Shown: positions 1 through 5,873, numbered from the stretch's first letter. The stretch: 6,826 nucleotides of DNA from Candidatus Zymogenus sp. (GCA_030613285.1 JAUWME010000130.1:1-6826); one strand, 5' to 3'. The notes: generated by a model not told the origin, from the letters alone. Translations and numbers: made by a program.

Positions 1-944
1 GGCTTTATGTGGCGGCGGGCGTTACGGCAAACGATATTGTCCAACTCTCTTTTGTGTATGGCCTTGCCAATTGGGGAAGGAGCATGAGGGTTGCGGCGGA
101 AAATATCGAGGCATCTGTAATCCCCATGAGCTCGTTGAGCCCCGAAAAGGAAGTTATAATTATGTCGGATTATAAGACAACGTGTCTTGTGTCAACACCT
201 TCAAGCCTCCTTCATCTAATTGAGTTTTTACCTGATATTAACATTAAACCGAAAGACCTTGAACTTAAAAGGGGAATAGTTATTGCAGAGTTTCTTTCTG
301 ATGAAGACAGGGAAAAGATTAAAAAGACGCTCAAAATAGAAGTCTCAATGGCATACGGTATTCCGGAAACAATGGGGCCGGGGATTGCCTACGAATGCGA
401 AAACGGAAAACTGCACATTGCCGAAGACAACTTCATTGTGGAGGTTATAGACCCAAAGACAGAAAAGGTGCTGGGCCTTGAGGAAGAGGGCGAGCTTGTT
501 GTTTCTACAATCACAACAAAAGCATACCCATTAATTAGATTTAAAACGGGTGATATATCAAAAATAATGAGTGGTGATGGCTGCTCATGCGGAAGAAATC
601 TGTTGACTATTGAGATGCCGCAAAAGCGAACCGATGATGCGCTTTCCATTCGTGGAGTAAAGGTGTATCCATCTCAAATTATAAAGATTATTACCGACAA
701 CCTAAAAGAGACCCCGCCTTGTGTTATCATTCATCACAAGGTCAAGGAGCTTGACGAAATAGACATATTGATTGAAGGGATTCAATCTCTTTTTTCTGAC
801 GAAGTGAAGATTCTGGAAGGTGTGGTTGCTACGATAAAGGATGATCTTTGGGAGATTTTGGGAATTAGGGCAATGGTGAAACTTGTCGAACGCAACACCA
901 TTGAAGATGCCAAAAAGAGTGATAAATGTGTTGCTTATTTTTAG
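1..944 (+). CDS. Phenylacetate-CoA ligase (PaaK)-family adenylate-forming enzyme, 5'-truncated
   Basis: C-terminal part of an AMP-forming acyl/aryl-CoA ligase. The reading frame runs open to the left edge (first complete codon at position 3, reading L-Y-V-A-A-G-V), so the GTG at 9 is internal and roughly the first 120 residues, including the phosphate-binding Ser/Thr/Gly loop, lie outside the window. Numbering from the GTG, family landmarks are STPSS at 62-66, the adenine/aryl-site segment YGIPETMGPG at 116-125 followed by EC, the HIAEDNF motif at 136-142, GELV at 161-164, the RFKTGD hinge motif at 177-182, CSCGR at 192-196 and RTDD plus RGVKVYPSQI at 207-224. The C-terminal lid ends in KSDKC, whose Lys306 fits the adenylation lysine. 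It differs from classical PaaK in places (SFVYGLANWGRS instead of the Gly-rich family stretch; QKRTDD instead of GRTDD). The exact acid substrate cannot be told: phenylacetate or another aryl acid is inferred from family only. It is convergent with the PUR gene. Confidence 0.85.
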   Translation, partial: LYVAAGVTANDIVQLSFVYGLANWGRSMRVAAENIEASVIPMSSLSPEKEVIIMSDYKTTCLVSTPSSLLHLIEFLPDINIKPKDLELKRGIVIAEFLSDEDREKIKKTLKIEVSMAYGIPETMGPGIAYECENGKLHIAEDNFIVEVIDPKTEKVLGLEEEGELVVSTITTKAYPLIRFKTGDISKIMSGDGCSCGRNLLTIEMPQKRTDDALSIRGVKVYPSQIIKIITDNLKETPPCVIIHHKVKELDEIDILIEGIQSLFSDEVKILEGVVATIKDDLWEILGIRAMVKLVERNTIEDAKKSDKCVAYF

Positions 945-1268
945 TTATGAGACGCCGAGGCTACAATCATCTTTTATCAAAGAAAGGGGCAGCACTTATT
1001 TGTGCCGCCCCAATATCAAAACATTAATTTTACAAGCAATCTGTTGAGACAGCCTCAGTGCAGCTTATATGGCAGTCTAAATACAAACTGACCTTTTAGT
1101 TGAAAATAGCTAACGTCCGATAATTGATATTATGTAAACTAACGCTTTAGTCATTCAATTGTATCTTTTCATCTAACAAGCCACTTCACCAACCAACTAT
1201 TACCATACCAGCAACCCTTTACAAGCACCCTCTCATCAACTAACAATTACAAGCAGTGATTGCTGCAA
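945..1268. other. Non-coding convergent intergenic region
   Basis: This stretch of 324 bases between the ends of two convergent genes has no convincing ORF in any frame and no RNA gene that I recognise. It holds a GC-rich hairpin (986-1011). It also holds three copies of the 9-mer TTACAAGCA at 1030-1038, 1219-1227 and 1247-1255. A stretch (about 1176-1241) is C-rich on the plus strand and so rich in GG doublets on the PUR-sense strand. If transcription of the PUR gene ends at the hairpin, most of this region would be its 3' untranslated region of roughly 280 nt. Confidence 0.6.
986..1011 (-). terminator. GC-rich hairpin, candidate intrinsic terminator
   Basis: GGGGCAGCAC pairs with GTGCCGCCCC across a 6-nt loop (TTATTT), giving 9 of 10 pairs with one A/C mismatch. 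Read on the minus strand, the stem is followed by TTTCTTTGATAAAAG, a short interrupted U-tract. On the plus strand it is followed by AATATCAAAAC, with no U-run. It therefore looks best as a terminator for transcripts coming from the PUR gene, though it sits only 42 nt past the ligase stop codon and may also protect or define the 3' end of that transcript. Confidence 0.55.
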
Positions 1269-1271
1269 TCA
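1257..1271. repeat. Perfect 7-bp inverted repeat over the PUR stop codon
   Basis: TGATTGC-T-GCAATCA is a perfect palindrome with a single central base and it includes the TGA stop codon of the PUR gene. As RNA it could form a 6-bp stem with a 3-nt loop, but no U-run follows, so it is not a standard terminator. It may be chance. Confidence 0.4.
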
Positions 1272-1556
1272 ATAATCTTCGTTGTCGGAAAAGCTACTTG
1301 AGTCTTCCTCTGACGAATCATCATCGCTGCTCTGTATGAATTCAACTACATCCATAAAGGCTTCTTTAAAATTTTCAAGATCTTCTGGGAAAACCATTAT
1401 TCTAAATCGGTCTTGCTTCCCAAAATCCACCGCTTTTGTTTCTGAAATAATGAGATACTTGTCGTTGTTGACGTTCTCCTTAACGTCAAAGTAATAGGTT
1501 CTTCTCCCTGCCTTTACCTTCTTGGTAAAGATTTCCTCTTTTCTTCTCTCTTCCAC
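1269..1556 (-). CDS. PUR-domain (DUF3276, PurA-like) DNA/RNA-binding protein
   Basis: Small nucleic-acid-binding protein with a single PUR repeat, of the type found in spirochetes (Borrelia BpuR) and Bacteroidetes; these bind single-stranded DNA or RNA, dimerise, and act as regulators. From the GTG start the protein is 95 residues. The domain runs from about residue 8 to 74: KKVKAGRRTYYFDVKEN is the first strand pair, DKYLIISETK the next, RFRIMVFPEDL the third, and FKEAFMDVVEFI the closing helix. Residues 76-95 form a tail with 9 acidic residues and 8 serines out of 20, probably disordered. GTG at 1556 is chosen over a TTG six bases upstream because GAGGAG lies 7 nt before the GTG but only 1 nt before the TTG. 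It has its own promoter (1626-1654) and lies downstream of der in the same direction, separated by 332 nt. Family assignment is by pattern recognition; the target in this organism is unknown. Confidence 0.85.
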   Translation of the reverse strand: MEERRKEEIFTKKVKAGRRTYYFDVKENVNNDKYLIISETKAVDFGKQDRFRIMVFPEDLENFKEAFMDVVEFIQSSDDDSSEEDSSSFSDNEDY

Positions 1557-1563
1557 GTTCAAT

Positions 1564-1569
1564 CTCCTC
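1564..1569 (-). promoter_or_regulatory. Shine-Dalgarno site deciding the PUR start codon
   Basis: GAGGAG on the minus strand ends 7 nt before the GTG at 1556. That is ideal spacing, whereas the in-frame TTG at 1562 would be 1 nt away. This fixes translation at the GTG. Confidence 0.75.
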
Positions 1570-1618
1570 TTTTAATTTTCTCCTAAATATGCCTTTTTAA
1601 CGGCGTCATTCTCCAAAA

Positions 1619-1640
1619 AATTATGATGTTATCATCAATT
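1619..1640. promoter_or_regulatory. Imperfect palindrome over the -10 box, possible operator
   Basis: On the plus strand AATTATGAT-GTT-ATCATCAATT is a near-perfect inverted repeat: ATGAT/ATCAT flanked by AATT on both sides, with one extra base. It covers the -10 hexamer and likely start site of the PUR promoter, where a repressor would act. It is AT-rich and short, so chance is possible. Confidence 0.3.
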
Positions 1641-1654
1641 AATCAATCTGTCAA
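1626..1654 (-). promoter_or_regulatory. Sigma70-type promoter of the PUR gene
   Basis: On the minus strand a perfect -35 TTGACA (1654-1649) is separated by exactly 17 nt from TAACAT (1631-1626), which matches the TATAAT consensus at 4 of 6 positions. Transcription would start near 1619, giving a 5' leader of about 60 nt before the GTG. Confidence 0.7.
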
Positions 1655-1681
1655 TATTCACTGTTTTGAACCTGTTCTTTC

Positions 1682-1719
1682 TATATGTTTACAATAGCAT
1701 ACCACACATTAAACATATA
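1682..1719. repeat. 10-bp perfect inverted repeat in the PUR upstream region
   Basis: TATATGTTTA (1682-1691) and TAAACATATA (1710-1719) are exact inverted copies separated by 18 nt. In a transcript from the upstream promoters this could fold as an AU-rich hairpin. As DNA, the arm centres are 28 bp apart and could be paired protein sites. No U-run follows on either strand, so it is not a typical terminator. Confidence 0.5.
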
Positions 1720-1725
1720 AGATGT

Positions 1726-1793
1726 CCCCACTATCACCGCCCAACATTACTATCAACCCCTTCATCACTCAACCATCACATCACCCCATCATT
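1726..1793 (-). promoter_or_regulatory. G-rich TGATG/GGGG tract upstream of the PUR gene
   Basis: On the PUR-sense strand this tract has G-runs at 1787-1784, 1760-1757, 1742-1740 (followed by CGG) and 1729-1726, interspersed with several TGATG or TGATA words, and very few C residues. It is non-coding. PUR proteins are known to prefer G-rich GGN-type single strands, so it may be a binding region. That role is inference. Confidence 0.35.
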
Positions 1794-1796
1794 GTT

Positions 1797-1824
1797 ATTA
1801 TACTTGTGAGGGACCCATTGTAGA
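1797..1824 (-). promoter_or_regulatory. Candidate promoter with perfect TATAAT
   Basis: The minus strand carries a perfect -10 TATAAT (1802-1797), 16 nt after TCTACA (1824-1819), which matches TTGACA at 4 of 6 positions. It would start transcription near 1790, directly ahead of the G-rich tract, giving a leader of about 230 nt for the PUR gene or a separate small RNA. Confidence 0.45.
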
Positions 1825-1825
1825 G

Positions 1826-1852
1826 AGTATAGTTAAAAAGAGGTTTTGTCAA
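1826..1852 (-). promoter_or_regulatory. Candidate promoter just downstream of der
   Basis: On the minus strand a perfect TTGACA (1852-1847) is followed after 15 nt by TATACT (1831-1826). The spacing is 2 nt shorter than ideal; TACTCT at 17 nt is a weaker alternative -10. It points the same way as the other two candidates, so this gap holds three promoter-like elements in tandem. Confidence 0.35.
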
Positions 1853-1888
1853 GAAATAAATTGTGCAATGGTACTAATAAAAATAGCA

Positions 1889-3214
1889 TTATTCTCGTTT
1901 TCTAAAAGAGATCTTTATAGGCGTACCGGAAAAGCCATATTTGTCTCTTAAGCTATTTACTATATATCTTTTGTATGAAGTTTTTATTCCCTTGGGATTG
2001 TTTGTAAACACAAGAAACCTTGGAGGAGATTTGGCAACTTGTGTTATATAAAATAGTTTTACAGTATTGCCTCGAAAAAGTGGCGGAGAGTGATCATTTT
2101 TGATGGCTTCAAAAAAGTCGTTAAGTTCACCTGTTGCGATTCGTTTTCTTCTCTCTTCCAAAACAGTTTCCACTGTAGTAAATATCCTGTGCATATTTTT
2201 GCCAGAAATCGCCGATATAAAAATTAGAGGCGCGTAGTCAATTTGCTTCATATCTTCAAGGACTTTGGTTGCAAATTTCCCTGCTGTTTCGTTGTCTTTT
2301 TCAACGAGATCCCATTTATTTATTAAGATAACCGCTCCCTTCCCTTTGTCGTGGACAAAGCCTGCCACCCTTTTGTCCTGATCTGTGGCACCTTCTATTG
2401 CATCGATAATTATTAGAGCAATGTCTGACCTGTCTATGCTTTTTAACGATTCAACCACGCTGAATTTTTCGATTTTAAAAGATATTCTGCTCTTTCTCCT
2501 AATCCCCGCTGTATCGATGAGGAGATACGGATTGCCGTCTTTTAAAAGCATTGTATCCACAGAATCCCTGGTAGTTCCGGGGATTTCATCGACAAGGACC
2601 CTCTCATAACCAAGCAGCTTATTTACCAGTGAAGATTTACCAACGTTGGGTCTCCCAACAACGGCTATTTTCCTTATTTCAGAATCCTCCTCGTCACTCA
2701 ATGGTTGATGCTGAAGATGTAGAGCGACATCATCCATCAAATCTCCAACACCGAGCTTGTGCTGAGCGGAAATGGGGTAGAGCTTATCAACACCGAGATT
2801 GAAAAATTCAAAAATATCGTTTTCCTGCTTCGGGCCATCAATTTTGTTTATGACAGGAAATACAGGTTTTTCAGATTTTCTGAGGAGATCAAAAACCTCC
2901 TTATCATGCCCAACAAAGCCCAGTCTTCCATCCATGAGAAATAGCACTGCATCGGCCTCTTCCATCGCAAGCCGAGCCATAAGCTGCACACCTTTTTCGA
3001 CCTCCGTGTTGGCATCGGGCAAAAGCCCGCCTGTGTCAATCAAAATATACTCGCAGTCTTCCCAAGACGCATCCGCATAAATTCTGTCCCTTGTAACACC
3101 GGGGACATCCTCAACGATGGTTCTCCTATTGCCCAGGAGTCGGTTGAAAAGTGTCGATTTGCCAACGTTGGGTCTTCCCACGATTGCAAGGATTTTTTTT
3201 CTTGAGTCTGTCAT
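1889..3214 (-). CDS. der: Ribosome biogenesis GTPase Der (EngA)
   Basis: Essential tandem-GTPase that binds the 50S subunit and helps its late assembly. The 441-residue length is normal for the family. First G domain: GRPNVGKST at 13-21, PGVTRDR at 38-44, DTGG at 60-63, NKID at 123-126, SA at 149-150. An acidic linker (DEEDSE, 174-179) leads to the second G domain: GRPNVGKSS at 187-195, PGTTRDS at 212-218, DTAG at 234-237, NKWD at 299-302, SA at 334-335. The C-terminal KH-like domain (about 350-441) carries the conserved FTNNPKGI, YKRYIVNSLR and GFSGTPIKISFR segments. The ATG directly abuts the TAG stop of era (zero spacing) and has no clear Shine-Dalgarno site, so translation is probably coupled to era by re-initiation. 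It is the last gene of the five-gene block. No hairpin terminator is visible after its stop. Confidence 0.97.
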   Translation of the reverse strand: MTDSRKKILAIVGRPNVGKSTLFNRLLGNRRTIVEDVPGVTRDRIYADASWEDCEYILIDTGGLLPDANTEVEKGVQLMARLAMEEADAVLFLMDGRLGFVGHDKEVFDLLRKSEKPVFPVINKIDGPKQENDIFEFFNLGVDKLYPISAQHKLGVGDLMDDVALHLQHQPLSDEEDSEIRKIAVVGRPNVGKSSLVNKLLGYERVLVDEIPGTTRDSVDTMLLKDGNPYLLIDTAGIRRKSRISFKIEKFSVVESLKSIDRSDIALIIIDAIEGATDQDKRVAGFVHDKGKGAVILINKWDLVEKDNETAGKFATKVLEDMKQIDYAPLIFISAISGKNMHRIFTTVETVLEERRKRIATGELNDFFEAIKNDHSPPLFRGNTVKLFYITQVAKSPPRFLVFTNNPKGIKTSYKRYIVNSLRDKYGFSGTPIKISFRKRE

Positions 3215-4162
3215 CTACTTGTAACCCAGTCTTTTAAGGCCCTCTTCGCGTCTTGCCCAATCTTTTAGGACTTTTACTCTGACGTCTAAAAATATCTTTA
3301 TTCCAAAAAAGGCTTCAAGGTCCTTTCTGGCTTTTGTCCCAATATTTTTTATCATCGCCCCTCCCTTCCCTATTATGATGCCCTTCTGCGAATCTTTCTC
3401 GACGTAGATAATTGCCGAGATTGAGAGCAAACCCTCTTCTTTGTGTTCAAGATCTTCGATAAACTGTTCAACCACAACGGCTGTCGAATATGGAATTTCT
3501 TGTTTTGTCAGCTGAAAAACTTTCTCTCTGATAAACTCACCGGCGATGAACCTTTCGGTTTGATCGGTAAGGTCGGTTTCGGGAAAGAGTTGTGGGGATT
3601 CTGGCAGTAGTTTTTCAATCTCGGATTTAAACTCAGGCACACCATCGCCGTGAAGCGCCGAAATTGGGACTATGGCATCAAAGATTGAAAGCGAATTTGC
3701 CCATTGAATAATAGGAAGTATCGACGACTTTTTTATTCTATCCATTTTGTTTATAACGAGAATCTTTGGCGAGCCGCCTTTTGACAAACCATTTATTATC
3801 TCAAGATCGATAGGATGGAGTAATTTATCCACGATGAGGTTGTCGATATTTTTTTCAATATTATTCTCAATATTTTTTGACAAATCAATCATCAAAACAA
3901 ATATATCAGCGTCACCGGCGGCATCCTTGGCGGTCTTGTTCATCAACTTGTTTAGACGTTTTTGCCCTTTATGTATCCCAGGGGTATCGACAAAGATCAA
4001 CTGACATTTACTGTCTGTCAATATCCCCATAATTCGGTTTCTTGTTGTCTGTGGCTTTGACGAAACAATCGATACCTTTTCGCCTAATATATTGTTCATC
4101 AAGGTTGACTTACCAACATTTGTCCTGCCCATGAGCACCACAAACCCGCATTTATATTCCAT
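3215..4162 (-). CDS. era: GTPase Era, 30S subunit maturation factor
   Basis: Ras-like GTPase with a C-terminal KH domain that binds the 3' end of 16S rRNA near the anti-Shine-Dalgarno sequence during 30S assembly. At 315 residues it is slightly longer than the usual ~300. GTPase motifs: GRTNVGKST at 12-20, PQTTRNRI at 37-44, DTPGIH at 59-64, NKMD at 138-141, SAL at 168-170. The KH domain has IIIGKGGAMIKNIG at 262-275 and the conserved LDVRVKVLKDWAR stretch near the end. The segment between DTPG and NKMD is extended and contains three NIE/NID repeats (97-108). Its ATG lies inside the end of the radical SAM gene (11-nt overlap) with GAGGTG 7 nt upstream, supporting this start. der begins immediately after its stop. 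Confidence 0.97.
   Translation of the reverse strand: MEYKCGFVVLMGRTNVGKSTLMNNILGEKVSIVSSKPQTTRNRIMGILTDSKCQLIFVDTPGIHKGQKRLNKLMNKTAKDAAGDADIFVLMIDLSKNIENNIEKNIDNLIVDKLLHPIDLEIINGLSKGGSPKILVINKMDRIKKSSILPIIQWANSLSIFDAIVPISALHGDGVPEFKSEIEKLLPESPQLFPETDLTDQTERFIAGEFIREKVFQLTKQEIPYSTAVVVEQFIEDLEHKEEGLLSISAIIYVEKDSQKGIIIGKGGAMIKNIGTKARKDLEAFFGIKIFLDVRVKVLKDWARREEGLKRLGYK
3839..3874 (-). repeat. Three degenerate 12-nt tandem repeats inside era
   Basis: On the coding strand the units are AATATTGAGAAT, AATATTGAAAAA and AATATCGACAAC, encoding NIEN-NIEK-NIDN (Era residues 97-108). They fall in the loop between the G3 and G4 motifs, where Era proteins are normally shorter. The reading frame is kept. 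Confidence 0.6.
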
Positions 4163-5183
4163 CGATTAACACCTCACTTTCCCCAAGATTGTTATCTTGT
4201 ACTATTTTAAGCTGTTTCAAGTTATATGACCGTTTTAGGTTAATCACATTTATTTTGTTGTTCCCCACAGTTGCCGAGATACGTTTCGGGCTAACCCTGA
4301 TGGTAAGGGTATCTGGGATGAATTTCAATTTTTCTATCTCCAAAAAGACCCGATCGTACATGATAGATTCCATAACCATAGATCCGATGGATGAATGATA
4401 TGGCCCCGACACAACGCTCTTCTCAAGTTCTTTTGACGGTTTTAAACCAATACGGATTATGGGAATTGAATTTTCGTCAAAGATAAGCGCCATCTTTTTT
4501 AATACCGAGATTGTATCATCAAGGGTCATGGGAAGATAGTCGCCGCTTTTGTAGAGCTTTTCCAGCTCGGTGCCTTTAATTACCAATGCGGGGTATATCC
4601 TCACGCCTTGGGGTTCAAGTTCCTTAACCCGATTCGCTGTAAAAAGAATCGTCTCTTCGGTGTCACCGGGCAGACCCGGCATAATCTGGGCAATCCAAGA
4701 TAGCCCATGTTTGGCGATAATATCTACTGCCTTGACCGTATCCTCGGCAGAATGTCCCCTGTTTGACCTATCGAGGATTTCATCCCACATCGATTGAACT
4801 CCAAGTTCAACGGTTTTGACGCCATGGGATATGAGATTATCGACAATCTTTTCACTTATGGCATCGGGGCGGGTTGAAACTCTGATAGAATCGATAAACC
4901 CTTTTTCAATCAAGTCGCTGCCAACAGAGAGGAGTTCCTTTTGCCTCTTCATTGGTAACGAGGTAAAGCTTCCCCCAAAATATGCAAGCTCCACTTCTTC
5001 TTCCCAGTCCGGTCTTGTATCAAGGTAGCTTTTCACCGTATCATTTACTGTCTTAGCGTTGATTTTCTCGGCTTTGCCCGATTTTGTTCCGGTAATTTCG
5101 TTTTGATTGCAAAACACACACAGGTTGGGACATCCCGCATGGGAAATAAATATCGGTATAATAAATCTTTTAAGACGTTTCAT
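4152..5183 (-). CDS. Radical SAM protein, Elp3-like without acetyltransferase domain, substrate unknown
   Basis: Radical S-adenosylmethionine enzyme of 343 residues. The 4Fe-4S cluster motif is C18-x3-C22-x2-C25 in HAGCPNLCVFCNQ. Further SAM-barrel landmarks are YFGGSFTSLP at 68-77 (the GGE-like SAM-binding strand), RVSTRPDAI at 101-109, VELGVQSMWDEIL at 125-137 with SNRGHS, and QIMPGLPGDT at 166-175; then VRIYPALVIKGTELEKLY (194-211) and IIRIGLKPS (242-250). It resembles the radical SAM core of Elp3/COG1243-type proteins, but no GNAT acetyltransferase domain follows, only about 90 residues. Close relatives occur beside rnc in Clostridia and between rnc and era in deltaproteobacteria; to my knowledge their reaction is not established. 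Context suggests a role in RNA modification or ribosome biogenesis, which is inference. It starts 9 nt after the rnc stop without a strong ribosome-binding site and overlaps era by 11 nt. Confidence 0.9.
   Translation of the reverse strand: MKRLKRFIIPIFISHAGCPNLCVFCNQNEITGTKSGKAEKINAKTVNDTVKSYLDTRPDWEEEVELAYFGGSFTSLPMKRQKELLSVGSDLIEKGFIDSIRVSTRPDAISEKIVDNLISHGVKTVELGVQSMWDEILDRSNRGHSAEDTVKAVDIIAKHGLSWIAQIMPGLPGDTEETILFTANRVKELEPQGVRIYPALVIKGTELEKLYKSGDYLPMTLDDTISVLKKMALIFDENSIPIIRIGLKPSKELEKSVVSGPYHSSIGSMVMESIMYDRVFLEIEKLKFIPDTLTIRVSPKRISATVGNNKINVINLKRSYNLKQLKIVQDNNLGESEVLIDGI
4170..4175 (-). promoter_or_regulatory. Shine-Dalgarno site of era inside the upstream gene
   Basis: GAGGTG on the minus strand ends 7 nt before the era ATG at 4162 and lies within the last codons of the radical SAM gene. 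It confirms the overlapping start and means that era can be initiated on its own. Confidence 0.65.
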
Positions 5184-5192
5184 TTTTCAAAC

Positions 5193-5870
5193 TTAATTAT
5201 CATTTTTAATTGCCGATGCGGCGGCGGCCATTTCCGCCTCTTTTTTGCTTCGCCCCTCACCCCTGCCTTTTTCGGTGCCTTCCACAAAGACCGCCACAAC
5301 GAACATCCTTTTGTGGTCAGGGCCATCTTCTGTTATTACCTCATATTTTGGAAGCGCTCCAGATCGTTTCTGAATCATCTCTTGCAATATCGATTTGGCG
5401 TTTTTGGGGTTATAGTCCTCGTCGATTACTAAGAAACTCTCAAATTCGTCTCTTACAAATGATTCGCATACACTATATCCACCATCAAGAAAGATTGCGC
5501 CAATAAGGGCCTCGTAGGCGCCAGAAAGGATGGAAGGTTTTGACCTGCCAGTTCCTTCTTGCTCCCCTTTCCCTAATATCAAATATTCTCCCAGCTTTAA
5601 GGCTTTTGCTTTTTCAAACAAACTGCGCTCCCTAACCAAACTCGCCTTGACCTGCGTAAGCCAACCCTCATCCTTTTCCGGGTAAAGCTCGTAGAGGGCC
5701 TTGGAAATTATTGAGCCCAAAATTGCATCCCCCAAAAACTCCAGCCTTTCGTTTCCTAAACCACCATGTTGTAAAGATGAGGTGTGGGTGAGGGAGAGGT
5801 TGAGGAGACCCTTGTCTTTGAAGGTGTAGTTGATTTTCTCTTCTATTTCAATAGGACTTGTCAACTTCAT
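5193..5870 (-). CDS. rnc: Ribonuclease III
   Basis: Endonuclease that cuts double-stranded RNA and processes rRNA precursors and structured mRNAs. The 225-residue length is typical. The nuclease domain spans about 5-150 with the signature NERLEFLGDAIL at 40-51, giving the metal-site residues E41, E44 and D48. The second metal-site segment is SGAYEALIGAIFLDGG at 116-131: E120 matches catalytic E117 of the E. coli enzyme, but the position matching Asp114 is Gly117. The double-stranded RNA-binding domain is at about 156-223 (NAKSILQEMIQKR, PKYEVITEDGPDHKRMFVV, GRGEGRSKKEAEMAAAASAI). The purine-rich stretch AGAAGGGAG lies just before the ATG (AGAAGG ends 6 nt upstream). mtaB ends 20 nt upstream; the radical SAM gene follows after 9 nt. 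Confidence 0.96.
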   Translation of the reverse strand: MKLTSPIEIEEKINYTFKDKGLLNLSLTHTSSLQHGGLGNERLEFLGDAILGSIISKALYELYPEKDEGWLTQVKASLVRERSLFEKAKALKLGEYLILGKGEQEGTGRSKPSILSGAYEALIGAIFLDGGYSVCESFVRDEFESFLVIDEDYNPKNAKSILQEMIQKRSGALPKYEVITEDGPDHKRMFVVAVFVEGTEKGRGEGRSKKEAEMAAAASAIKNDN

Positions 5871-5873
5871 TTA

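Noticed and set aside
9..11. GTG as the true start of the left-edge ligase
   Set aside because: The frame is open to the edge and the family needs an N-terminal part of about 120 more residues.
1257..1271. The palindrome at the PUR stop codon as a terminator
   Set aside because: The stem is short and no U-run follows on either strand.
1282..1494. A 70-codon plus-strand ORF antisense to the PUR gene
   Set aside because: It is a Ser-rich mirror of the acidic/serine codons of the PUR gene, with no family resemblance. The same applies to the other ORFs opposite der, era, the radical SAM gene, rnc and mtaB.
1560..1562. TTG as the start codon of the PUR gene
   Set aside because: The ribosome-binding site would be only 1 nt away; GTG at 1556 has 7-nt spacing.
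1709..1765. An 18-codon ATG-started minus-strand ORF inside the G-rich PUR leader (MKGLIVMLGGDSGDILYV)
   Set aside because: It has no Shine-Dalgarno site, is very short, and its sequence simply reflects the G-rich tract. Kept only as a possible leader peptide, not annotated.
1726..1787. A G-quadruplex on the minus strand
   Set aside because: There are four G-runs, but the loops are about 23, 14 and 10 nt, too long for a canonical quadruplex motif.
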